Assembly: GCA_052386775.1 (NCBI GenBank)
Contig: JBQTJV010000115.1
Coordinates: 1 to 20,671 of the forward strand
Direction of reading: 5' to 3'
Source of the DNA: DSOT01 sp052386775
GTDB lineage: Bacteria; Pseudomonadota; Gammaproteobacteria; Burkholderiales; SG8-41
DNA length: 20,671 nucleotides
Shown here: one piece after another, positions 7,191 to 14,454 of the stretch
Position numbering within the stretch: the stretch's first letter is position 1
Layout: each line of letters opens with the position of its first letter
Notes under the pieces: generated by a model
Databases searched by the model: none
What the model was told of the DNA's origin: nothing
The model's input: only the letters and a program-made list of their open reading frames with translations
Translations under genes and position numbers: made by a program

Positions 7191-8150
7191 ATGGAAGAGA
7201 TCATGGATCTGTTATCACGGCACGGACTCGCCGTGGTATTCCTGAACGTGCTGCTGACGCAGGCCGGCGTGCCGGTGCCCGCCATTCCGATGCTGGTCAT
7301 CGCCGGCGCGTTCGTGGCCCAGGAGCAGATCGGCTGGCCCGCGCTGGTCATCGTCACGGTGGCGGCCTCGCTCATCGGCGACTCGTTGTGGTATGCGGCG
7401 GGGCGTCGCTACGGCCACCGCATCCTGAAGACGTTGTGCCGCATCTCGATCGAACCCGATTCGTGCGTAAAGCAGACCGAGAACATCTTCGACCGCTGGG
7501 GGGCGCCGTCGCTGATGGTGGCGAAGTACGTGCCGGGCTTCGCGACGATCGCGCCGCCGCTTGCGGGCATGATGCGGCTCGGGGTGCCGCTGTTTCTGGT
7601 GTACAGCACGGTCGCGGCGCTGTTGTGGGCGGGACTGCCGCTGGTGCTCGGGTTCGTTTTCCATACGGAAGTCGCACTGGTGCTTCAATGGCTGGAAAGC
7701 ATGGGTGCGGGCGCCGTGGCGCTGATCGGCAGCCTCGTGTTTCTTTACATCACCGCCAAGCTGCTCGAGCGCTATCTCCTGATCCGTCTCTTGCGCACGG
7801 TGCGCATCAGCGTGCCGGAGTTGCGCGCGTTGATGGAGCAGCCCGCACGGCCCATCGTTCTCGATGTGCGCTCGGCCGCCGCGCGGCGCCTGGAACCGAG
7901 GCGGCTCCCGGGCGCGATCGCAGTCGACATGGAGAACCCCCACGCCGCACTGGTTGCGGTGGATCCTGAGCGCGAGGTCATCGTCTATTGCAGTTGACCG
8001 AATGAAGCGAGCGCGGCGCGTGTCGCCCGCATCCTGATCGACAGCGGATACCGGCGCGTACGCCCGCTGCAAGGCGGTCTCGAAGCCTGGATAGACGCGG
8101 GCGGAGCAGTGGAGCAGTTCGAAAGTCCGGCAGCGCACACGCCCTCGTGA
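7191..8150 (+). CDS. DedA-rhodanese fusion interrupted by an in-frame UGA at 7995-7997
   Basis: The N-terminal half (about residues 1-200) is a DedA/SNARE-associated membrane domain with PVPAIPMLVIAGAF, a GDSLWYAAGRRYG motif, and the F-D-R-W-G and KYVPG...APPLAGMMR signatures. A rhodanese domain begins near residue 215 (PIVLDVRS). Translation stops at TGA 7995-7997, directly after VIVYCS. The same frame continues for 50 more codons to TGA 8148-8150, and that part is clearly the rest of the domain: PNEASAARVARIL, then RRVRPLQGGLEAW. In relatives I recall the loop is YCxCPNEAS, so the UGA stands at a cysteine. The rhodanese catalytic Cys (residue 267) is just before it. The cause could be a nonsense mutation, a base-call error, readthrough or selenocysteine. 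Stopping at 7997 gives a 268-residue protein without half its rhodanese domain. Confidence 0.8.
7995..8030 (+). promoter_or_regulatory. Candidate UGA recoding site with SECIS-like hairpin
   Basis: UGA is followed by C, the leakiest stop context. Behind it lies a stem-loop: 8011-8013 pair with 8028-8030, C8014 is bulged, and 8015-8018 pair with 8024-8027. The 5-nt apical loop CGTGT (8019-8023) has G in second position. The loop starts 22 nt after the UGA. Geometry and the early loop G fit the general bacterial SECIS description, but the bulge is C rather than U, and such GC stems are common in this DNA. Confidence 0.25.
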
Positions 8151-8214
8151 CGTGGCGCACGGCGCGCCATACGGGTTATAGTTCGAGCCGGTTCATACGG
8201 CTCTGCCGGGAAAG

Positions 8215-9342
8215 ATGAAAGATTCCCGCGACTGGATTCAACACGAAGTCGAGGACGGCGCCGACGTTCTCTATCTGAACGGGATATGGCGCTTGTCCAA
8301 TCTCGTGGTTATCACCAGCGCGCTGCAAGCCCTCGGCCTCGCCCATCAGCGTCAATACGTGCTCGATGGCAGCCGGCTCGAGGCGCTCGACACCGCCGCC
8401 GGTTTCGTGCTGTTCCGGCACCTCGCGGCGGCCGGGTGTACGCAGGCCACGGTGAGTGCGCGCCGGTTCGACCCGAAGCACGAACGTCTGCTCGCGCTGG
8501 TGCGCGAACGCATGGAGTGCCCGCCGGCGAGCGCGCGCTCGAGGCATCCTGGTTTGGTTCGACACCTCGGCGCGGCGGCGCTCGACGTGTGGTGGATCCT
8601 CAGGGCGCACAACGCCTTCGTCGGCGCGGTGGCACTGGAAATCCTTGCCCTGTTGCGGCGTCCGCGCCTTTTCCGGCTCAAGGAAACGGTCTCCCAGTTT
8701 GAAACGATCTGCCTCGATGCCATCCCGATCGTCGCGCTGATCACGTTCCTCATCGGCGTCGTCTTTGCCTACCTGCTCGGACTGCAGGCGCAGCGCTATG
8801 GCGCCAACATTTTCGTGGTCGACGGCGTGGGGCTCGCGGTTTGCCGGGAGCTGTCACCGCTGCTGGTGGCCGTCATCGTGGCGGGGCGCTCCGGCGCCGC
8901 GTTCACGGCGCAGATCGGCACGATGAAGGTGCAGGAGGAGATCGAAGCGATCAGCACGCTGGGCCTTTCTCCGATCCAGGTCCTGGTGATTCCGCGCCTC
9001 GTTGCCATCACGGTCGCGCTGCCGCTGCTCGTTTTTGTCGGCGACCTCGCGGGCATCGCGGGCGGCATGGTGATCGCCGCCTGGCAGCTCGATATCTTCG
9101 CGACCACCTTTCTCGACCGGCTGCACGGTGCCCTGCCTCTGAGCGCCCCGGTGGTGGGGCTGGTGAAGGCGCCCGTATTCGCCGCGTTTATCGCTTTGAT
9201 CGCCTGCCGCATGGGCATGCTGGTTGCGCGCGACGCGCGCAGCGTCGGCGTCAACACGACATCCACCGTGGTGCAGAGCATCGTGTGGGTGATCGTGCTC
9301 GACGCGGTGTTCGCGGTGGTATTCCAGCAATTGCAGATCTGA
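8215..9342 (+). CDS. MlaE-type ABC permease with N-terminal STAS-like domain
   Basis: This is a 375-residue protein. Residues 1-100 form a soluble STAS-like domain (YLNGIWRLSNL, then YVLDGSRLEALDTAAGFVLFRHL), which takes the place of a separate MlaB. Residues 120-375 are the MlaE permease with about five or six membrane spans. It carries the signature RELSPLLVAVIVAGRSGAAFTAQIGTMKVQEEIEA (211-245), followed by LGLSPIQVLVIPRLVA. These permeases pair with an MlaF-type ATPase and an MCE protein to move phospholipids or other lipids between inner membrane and periplasm. The direction is debated for the family. It is the first gene of a tight four-gene operon ending at 11681. GGGAAAG just precedes the ATG, with close spacing. 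Confidence 0.9.
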   Translation: MKDSRDWIQHEVEDGADVLYLNGIWRLSNLVVITSALQALGLAHQRQYVLDGSRLEALDTAAGFVLFRHLAAAGCTQATVSARRFDPKHERLLALVRERMECPPASARSRHPGLVRHLGAAALDVWWILRAHNAFVGAVALEILALLRRPRLFRLKETVSQFETICLDAIPIVALITFLIGVVFAYLLGLQAQRYGANIFVVDGVGLAVCRELSPLLVAVIVAGRSGAAFTAQIGTMKVQEEIEAISTLGLSPIQVLVIPRLVAITVALPLLVFVGDLAGIAGGMVIAAWQLDIFATTFLDRLHGALPLSAPVVGLVKAPVFAAFIALIACRMGMLVARDARSVGVNTTSTVVQSIVWVIVLDAVFAVVFQQLQI

Positions 9343-9347
9343 GCGCC

Positions 9348-10135
9348 ATGGCGACGTCGAAACCCGCTGCGCGAAACGCAAACGCGGTACTGGAAGTCGA
9401 TTCGGTCGTGACGCGCTTCGGCCGGGCCGTGATCCACGACGGGGTCAGCTTCCGCGTCGAGCGCGGTGAGGTGGTGGCGCTCATCGGCGGCAGCGGCACC
9501 GGCAAGTCGGTGCTGGTGAAAGAAGTCATAGGGCTGCTGCGGCCGGCATCGGGGAGCATCCGCCTGCTCGATACCGATGTATGGAACAGCGATCAGGAAA
9601 CGATGAATGCGCTGCGCCGTCGCTTCGGCATGCTGTTCCAGGACGGCGCGCTCTTTTCTTCGCTGACGGTCGCGGAAAACATCGCCGTGCCGTTTCGCGA
9701 GCACACGGATCTGCCGGTCGAATTGATACCCGCGCTGGTGGGGTTCAAGCTCTCGCTCGTCGGCCTGCCGCCGGAGACAGGGGTGAAAATGCCGGCCGAG
9801 CTCTCGGGGGGCATGCGCAAGCGCGTCGCCCTGGCGCGCGCCTTGGCGCTCGAGCCCGAAATCGTCTTCCTCGACGAGCCGACGTCCGGGCTCGATCCCA
9901 TCAGTGCGCGGGCATTCGATCGCATGTACGCGTGCTGAGCGACAGCCTCGGGCTCACGGTGTTCATCGTGACGCACGATCTCGATACGCTGCTCTCGATC
10001 GTCGATCGCGTGATCGTGCTCTCGGCCGGCCGGGTGATTGCCGACGACCGCGTGGACCGGGTCATGACAATGGACGAGCCGTGGATACGCGATTATTTCT
10101 CCGCGCGCGCGCCCGCTGCTCAGGAGAGGATCTGA
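9348..10135 (+). pseudogene. MlaF-type ABC ATPase, disrupted by a one-base frameshift near 9927
   Basis: From the ATG at 9348 the frame encodes Walker A GGSGTGKS (47-54), Q-loop FQDG, signature LSGGMRKR (152-159) and Walker B IVFLDEPTSGLD. It then breaks after AFDRM and ends at TGA 9936-9938 as YAC. The remainder continues in the -1 frame: RVLSDSLGLTVFIVTHDLDTLLSIVDRVIVL with the H-loop histidine, ending at TGA 10133-10135. Joining the two gives a normal 262-residue ATPase, so one base is missing at about 9924-9929. The truncated 196-residue product lacks the H-loop and could not be a normal ATPase. No slippery heptamer is present. A sequencing indel is the simplest explanation, because mlaE, mlaD and the lipoprotein gene around it look intact. 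Confidence 0.85.
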
Positions 10136-11079
10136 TGGAACCGGAAGCCAAGTACACCGTGGTGGGGACTGCAGTGCTGGTGCTGCTCGCGCTGCTCGCG
10201 GGCGCCCTCGTGTGGCTCAAAAGCACCGAAGGCCAGCGCGACGACGTGCCGTACAAGATCTATTTTGCGCGCCAGTCTCTGGAAGGGTTGCAGATTCGCA
10301 GCGATGTGAAGATGCAGGGCATCCGGGTCGGCTCCGTCACCGGATTCCGCATTTCGCCGCGGCGCCGCGGCTCCGTCGAAGTGCTCATCCGGGTGGACGG
10401 TTCGGCCCCGGTACTTCAAAGCACGCGGGCGACGATCGAGCGCCACCTGCTGACCGGCATCGCCAGCATCCTGCTCACCAATACCAACGAGGACAGCCCG
10501 AGACTCACCGAGACGCCCCCCAATGAACCGTATCCCGTCATTGCGGAAGGCGAGTCGGAATACAAGCTTTCCGAGTCGGCGGCGCACATGGCGCAGCGGG
10601 CGGACGAGACCATGCAACGCATCAACCGGCTGCTCTCGGATGAAAACCAGGCGGCGTTGAGTGAAATACTCGTCAACTTGAGGCAGATCTCTGCAAACGT
10701 CGATCGGACGGTGGCGGGCCTCGACCGCGCCGTGACTGCCGTAGGCGGAGCGGCCGACGAAGTGCGCAGGACGAGCACCGCCATCGCGGCCGATGCGAAC
10801 AGGCTCGCCACGCGTTACGACGCGCTGGGCGAGGCCTCCACCGTGGCCGTGCGCGATGTATCCGCGGCGATACGCGACATGGGCGCCAACGTCGCCCGCC
10901 TCGCCAACCGCATGGACGCCCTGCTCGCCGACAGCAACGTCGAGCTGCGGCTGACCGCGCAGGAACTGCGCGCGACAGCCGACTCGCTGGGAACGGCGGC
11001 GCGTCAGTTCAGCAATCCCGGCAGGGCGCTGTTCGGGCCGGGTAAAGGGACGCTGGGGCCGGGAGAGGCGGCGCGATGA
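10135..11079 (+). CDS. MlaD-family MCE domain protein
   Basis: This 314-residue protein has one N-terminal membrane anchor (residues 9-28, VVGTAVLVLLALLAGALVWL) and an MCE domain at about 38-117 (YKIYFARQSLEGLQIRSDVKMQGIRVGSVTGF, ending LLTGIASILL). A long alpha-helical C-terminus (140-300) follows, with heptad-like repeats (RTVAGLDRAVTAVGGAADEVRR) that probably form a periplasmic helical barrel or coiled coil, as in other MCE proteins. The tail is Gly/Pro-rich. It is the solute-binding or tunnel component of the transporter. Its ATG shares one base with the mlaF TGA (TGATG), and AGGAG lies 8 nt upstream, so translation is coupled. Because this start depends on termination in the second mlaF frame, an unrepaired mlaF frameshift could also lower its expression. 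Confidence 0.9.
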   Translation: MEPEAKYTVVGTAVLVLLALLAGALVWLKSTEGQRDDVPYKIYFARQSLEGLQIRSDVKMQGIRVGSVTGFRISPRRRGSVEVLIRVDGSAPVLQSTRATIERHLLTGIASILLTNTNEDSPRLTETPPNEPYPVIAEGESEYKLSESAAHMAQRADETMQRINRLLSDENQAALSEILVNLRQISANVDRTVAGLDRAVTAVGGAADEVRRTSTAIAADANRLATRYDALGEASTVAVRDVSAAIRDMGANVARLANRMDALLADSNVELRLTAQELRATADSLGTAARQFSNPGRALFGPGKGTLGPGEAAR

Positions 11080-11681
11080 GGACCCGTCTTGCGCTCGCGG
11101 GTGCGTTCGGCGTGCTGCTTGCCGCCTGCATATCGCTGGGACAACAGGAGCCCCAACGCTACTACGTGCTCGAAGCGCCTCCAGGCGACATGCCTGAGCG
11201 GTCGCCGAATGCCCGGGATGCCACGCTGCTCGTGGCGCCGATGACGGCCGCTGCCTTCTACGACACGCCGGAAATCGTCTACAGCCGGGCGCCGGGCGAG
11301 CGCGCGTACTATCAGCTCAGCACCTGGACGGAACGGCCCAGCCGGCGCCTCACCGAGATGCTGGTGGCGAGGCTGGAACGTGCGGGATCGTTCAGGACCG
11401 TCGCCTATGCGGCGAGCGGCGTGCAGGGAAACCTGGTGTTGAATTCCCATCTCGCCGCGTTCTATCACGACGCGGCCATGCCGCCGGGGCAGGTTCGAGT
11501 CGCGGTGACGGTGGAACTCATCGATACCACGCGACGCAGTTTGATGGCGCGACAATCCTTCGAGCGCTCGGCAAGCGCATCCACTCACGATGCCGCGGGC
11601 GCGGTGGCGGCATTCAGTCAGGCCACCGCGCTGATATTGACCGACATCGTCGCCTGGGCAGCATCTGCGGCGCCGCGCTGA
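11076..11681 (+). CDS. ABC-type transport auxiliary lipoprotein (PqiC/DUF330-like)
   Basis: This 201-residue protein begins with a lipoprotein signal ending in the lipobox L-A-A-C (Cys18). After lipidation the mature domain starts near ISLGQQEPQRYYVLEAPPG, where RYYVLE is the family hallmark. It continues with LLVAPMTAAAFYDTPEIVY...YYQLSTWTERPSRRLTEMLVARLERAG and the middle strand GNLVLNSHLAAFYHD. Such proteins sit in the outer or inner membrane beside MCE transporters and are thought to dock the MCE tunnel to the outer membrane. The ATG overlaps the mlaD stop by 4 bp (ATGA). It closes the operon and shows no defects. Confidence 0.88.
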   Translation: MRTRLALAGAFGVLLAACISLGQQEPQRYYVLEAPPGDMPERSPNARDATLLVAPMTAAAFYDTPEIVYSRAPGERAYYQLSTWTERPSRRLTEMLVARLERAGSFRTVAYAASGVQGNLVLNSHLAAFYHDAAMPPGQVRVAVTVELIDTTRRSLMARQSFERSASASTHDAAGAVAAFSQATALILTDIVAWAASAAPR

Positions 11682-11695
11682 AGGCGCCAGCCTTC
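11680..11695 (+). terminator. Hairpin at the end of the MCE operon
   Basis: GAAGGC-GCCA-GCCTTC forms a 6-bp stem with a 4-nt loop, overlapping the lipoprotein stop codon. No T-run follows, so it is only terminator-like and may instead stabilise the mRNA 3' end. Confidence 0.3.
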
Positions 11696-11797
11696 GCGAT
11701 CGAAAATGCCCGGAAATGGCCCGCGGACCGTGTTGTGAACGCAGGGCCTTCTCCCTTATCCTTGCGGTCCTTTCACATCGCAGACGAAGGACGGTAA

Positions 11798-12529
11798 ATG
11801 AAACTGCTGGAAGGCAAAAGCGTCGCCATGACCGGCGGAGGCGGCGGGCTCGGGCGCTGTTACGGCCTCGCCATGGCGAAGGCCGGGGCCTCGGTCGCGG
11901 TATGTGACATCGATCTGAAGGCGGCGCAAGCGACAGCGGACGCCATCCAACAGGCCGGGGGACAGGCGATCGCCGTGCAGGCCGACGTGACGTCGGCCGC
12001 CGCTTTCGAGGCGCTGCTCGATCGCACCGAATCCGAATTCGGGCCGCTCGACGTGCTGCTCAACATCGCGGGCATTTTCCCGCGGGTTGCGCTGGTGGAC
12101 ATGTCGGAAGAGACGTGGGATTCGGTCATCGCCATCAATCTGCGGAGCGTGTTTCTCGGCTCGCGCGCGGCGATCCGGCGCATGCTGCCGCGCCGGCGCG
12201 GCGTGGTGGTCAGTACCGCCTCGGGCACCGGCATACGCGGTCAGCCCAAGGGATCGGCATACTCCGCCTCCAAAGCTGCGATCATCGGCTTCACGCGCGC
12301 CGTTTCCCTGGAACTCAAGGATACGGGCGTGCGCATCAACTGCTTCGGGCCGGGCGCGACCGACACGCCGCTGTGGCGCGTGGGGAAGACCGAAGAAGAC
12401 GTGAAGCGGCTGCTCGCCGCCGGCTACGTTTATCAGCCGGACGATTTTTCCAACGTGGTGGTGTTTCTCGCGAGCGACCTGTCGTGGCCGCTCAACGGCG
12501 AATTCATCAGCCGCGACCTGCACCGTTAG
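11798..12529 (+). CDS. SDR-family oxidoreductase (NAD-type)
   Basis: This is a 243-residue classical short-chain dehydrogenase/reductase. The cofactor loop TGGGGGLG is at 12-19, with Asp37 at the end of beta-2 (VCDID), which favours NAD over NADP. NIAG is at 89-92, and the active site has Ser in STAS and Y155-SAS-K159. The C-terminus is unusual: it ends PLNGEFISRDLHR instead of the common GQ-x-x-x-VDGG ending. The substrate is unknown. AAGGA lies 7 nt upstream of the ATG. A weak promoter (TTGTGA, 18 nt, TATCCT) lies in the 116-bp gap after the MCE operon. It converges with the next SDR gene across a repeat-bearing gap. Confidence 0.9.
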   Translation: MKLLEGKSVAMTGGGGGLGRCYGLAMAKAGASVAVCDIDLKAAQATADAIQQAGGQAIAVQADVTSAAAFEALLDRTESEFGPLDVLLNIAGIFPRVALVDMSEETWDSVIAINLRSVFLGSRAAIRRMLPRRRGVVVSTASGTGIRGQPKGSAYSASKAAIIGFTRAVSLELKDTGVRINCFGPGATDTPLWRVGKTEEDVKRLLAAGYVYQPDDFSNVVVFLASDLSWPLNGEFISRDLHR

Positions 12530-12530
12530 C

Positions 12531-12596
12531 CCGTCATTCCGGTGCAAGCCGGAATCCAGAGATGCGGATTTCACTGGGCACCGGCTTTTGCCGGTG
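12531..12596. repeat. Two adjacent palindromes (REP-like) between convergent SDR genes
   Basis: First unit: ATTCCGG-TGCAAG-CCGGAAT at 12536-12555, within the context GTCATTCCGG...CCGGAATCCAG, which resembles widely dispersed proteobacterial intergenic palindromes. Second unit: CACCGGC-TTTT-GCCGGTG at 12579-12596, a 7-bp stem with a 4-nt loop. Both fill the 78-bp gap between two convergent stop codons and may serve as a bidirectional transcription end. Only this single copy is in the window. Confidence 0.6.
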
Positions 12597-12607
12597 AGAC
12601 AAAAGTG

Positions 12608-13363
12608 TCAGTGGACGATGTAGCCGCCGTCCATGACCAGCGCGTGGCCGGCGACATAGCCGGCGTCCTTTGAGACGAGAAACGCCACGGCGCCGGCGAC
12701 CTCTTCGACGGTTCCGAAGCGCCCGATCGGAACGTCGCGGGCACGCTGCTCGAGTTCGCCGGGATTGCGGCCCGCGAGGAAGCCTTCGGTCGAGATCGGC
12801 CCCGGGCAGACCGCGTTTACGCGGATGTTTTCCGACGACAGCTCGAGCGCCATCGAGCGCGTCAACTGGATCAATCCCGCCTTGGTGAGGTTGTAGACCG
12901 CGCCGTAGCGGGAGGCGACGATGCCGAGCTGGCTCGCAATGTGCACGACGTGCCCGCCGCCCTGGGCGCGCATGACCGGCACCACCGCCTGGCTCGCAAA
13001 GAACGGTGCGCGCAGGTTCACCGCCACCAGTCGGTCGAATTCTTCGTGCGTGAATTCGCCGAAGGCCTTGCGCACGCGCAGGCCCGCGTTGTTGACGAGG
13101 ATGTCGATGCGTCCCATGCGCTGGTGAGCGTCGGCCACCATCGCCTCGGCCGCGCCGCTGCGCGCCAGGTCGTGTATCCCGCTCGCGGCGTCCGGCGCGC
13201 CGTTGTTTCGACACGCGGAAGCTGCGTCCTCGAGTTCCGGCGGAGTGCCATCGGCCGCGAGATAAATCGCGGCGCCTTCGGCGGCGAGCCGCAGCGCGAT
13301 GGCGCGACCGATGCCGCGCGAGGCGCCGGTCACCAGCGCGACCTTGCCGTTCAGCTCGCGCAT
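12608..13363 (-). CDS. SDR-family oxidoreductase (classical, intact catalytic triad)
   Basis: This 251-residue classical SDR has TGASRGIG at 12-19, NNAG at 91-94, catalytic Ser144 (HIASQ), Tyr157 and Lys161 (YNLTK), the PGPI segment and the C-terminal VMDGGY. The residues after beta-2 (YLAADG) do not clearly decide NAD or NADP. It resembles FabG-like enzymes, but the substrate cannot be read. The ATG at 13363 lies only 10 bp after the stop of the TctC gene upstream on this strand, so the two are almost certainly co-transcribed. The ribosome site is weak, which suggests coupling. Confidence 0.9.
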   Translation of the reverse strand: MRELNGKVALVTGASRGIGRAIALRLAAEGAAIYLAADGTPPELEDAASACRNNGAPDAASGIHDLARSGAAEAMVADAHQRMGRIDILVNNAGLRVRKAFGEFTHEEFDRLVAVNLRAPFFASQAVVPVMRAQGGGHVVHIASQLGIVASRYGAVYNLTKAGLIQLTRSMALELSSENIRVNAVCPGPISTEGFLAGRNPGELEQRARDVPIGRFGTVEEVAGAVAFLVSKDAGYVAGHALVMDGGYIVH

Positions 13364-13373
13364 GAACGCTGTA

Positions 13374-14342
13374 TCACTCGACCTTCAGCCCGGCGGCTTT
13401 GACGACCGCTCCCCAGCTGCGCACCTCATCGGCGACGTGCTGCTTGAACTGCGCCTGGGTATAGGGAGCGGCCTCGGCTGCGTTCGCCGCGAGCAGATCC
13501 TTCATCCGCGGGTGCTGCACGGCCTTCATCGCCGCCGCGTGCAGCCGATCGATGATCGGCTTCGGTGTGCCGCCTGGAGCGAAGAACCCTGTGTTGCAGC
13601 CCATCTCGAACTTCGGCAGCACTTCGGCCACTGCGGGCGTGTCCGGAAACAGCGTCGAACGCTTGGGAGAGGTGATGCCCAGCAGGGTCAGTCTGCCGGC
13701 CTTGATGTGGGGGATCGCAGCCGATATGCACGCGAAGTACATGCCGGCTTCCCCGGAGACCAACGCCGCCGTCGCCGGCCCGCCGCCTTTGTACGGCACG
13801 TGCAGGGGCTTGACCCCGGTTTCACGAATGAACCGTTCCGCAGTGAGATGCGTGATCGAGCCGGGGCCTGAAGATGCGAACGAAAACTCGCCGCCCTTCG
13901 CCTTCGCGTGCGCGATCAGCTGCTGGATCGATTTGACGCCGACCTTCGGATTCACCACCAGCACCAGCGGCGAACGCGACGGCAGCGCGATCGGTTCGAT
14001 GTCCTTCAGCGGGTTGTAGGGCAGGTTGGGGCGCAGCGTGGCGCTGATGGCGTGACTGGGAACGTCGGTCATGAGCAGCGTGTAGCCATCGGCGTTGGCG
14101 CTTGCGGCGATACCGACGCCAAGCGTGCCGGCGGCACCGGGACGATTGTCGGGAATCACCTGCTGGCCGAGCGATTCGGTCAGCGTCGCCCCGAGACCGC
14201 GCGCGATCACGTCGGTCACGCCGCCGGGGGGCCACGGGATGATGAGACGGATGGGTCGCGTCGGATATTGCTGTGCGTGAACGGGCAGTACAGTGGCGGG
14301 CCAGATTACCGAAAGCAGCAAAGCAACGCGTAAGCACTTCAT
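13374..14342 (-). CDS. Tripartite tricarboxylate transporter substrate-binding protein (Bug/TctC family)
   Basis: This is a 322-residue binding protein. The signal peptide at about residues 1-24 runs MKCLRVALLLSVIWPATVLPVHA, then QQYPTRPIRLIIPWPPGGVTDVIARGL, DNRPGAAGTLG, a NADGYTLLM motif, FSFASSGPGSITHL and HVPYKGGGPATAALVSGEAGMYF. I chose the ATG at 14342 because it gives a proper signal peptide and has AGGAGG 6 nt upstream. The in-frame extension to 14438 would put 32 charged residues before it. It lies between two SDR genes on the same strand, so its ligand may be the substrate of one of them (inference). No membrane TctA/TctB partner is present. Confidence 0.93.
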   Translation of the reverse strand: MKCLRVALLLSVIWPATVLPVHAQQYPTRPIRLIIPWPPGGVTDVIARGLGATLTESLGQQVIPDNRPGAAGTLGVGIAASANADGYTLLMTDVPSHAISATLRPNLPYNPLKDIEPIALPSRSPLVLVVNPKVGVKSIQQLIAHAKAKGGEFSFASSGPGSITHLTAERFIRETGVKPLHVPYKGGGPATAALVSGEAGMYFACISAAIPHIKAGRLTLLGITSPKRSTLFPDTPAVAEVLPKFEMGCNTGFFAPGGTPKPIIDRLHAAAMKAVQHPRMKDLLAANAAEAAPYTQAQFKQHVADEVRSWGAVVKAAGLKVE

Positions 14343-14454
14343 CGTCTTCCTCCTCGCTTTTGTGATAGGAAACGGATTCCGGATCGATCGGGCGTGCCGC
14401 CCCTGTCCGGCGGTATTTACAACCTTCCCGCGCGGCATGTCAACGGCGTGCCGG

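Noticed and set aside
9918..9945. Programmed -1 ribosomal frameshift in the MlaF-type gene
   Set aside because: No X-XXY-YYZ heptamer or A-rich slip site occurs at the junction, and ABC ATPases of this family are not known to need recoding. A deletion or indel error is simpler.
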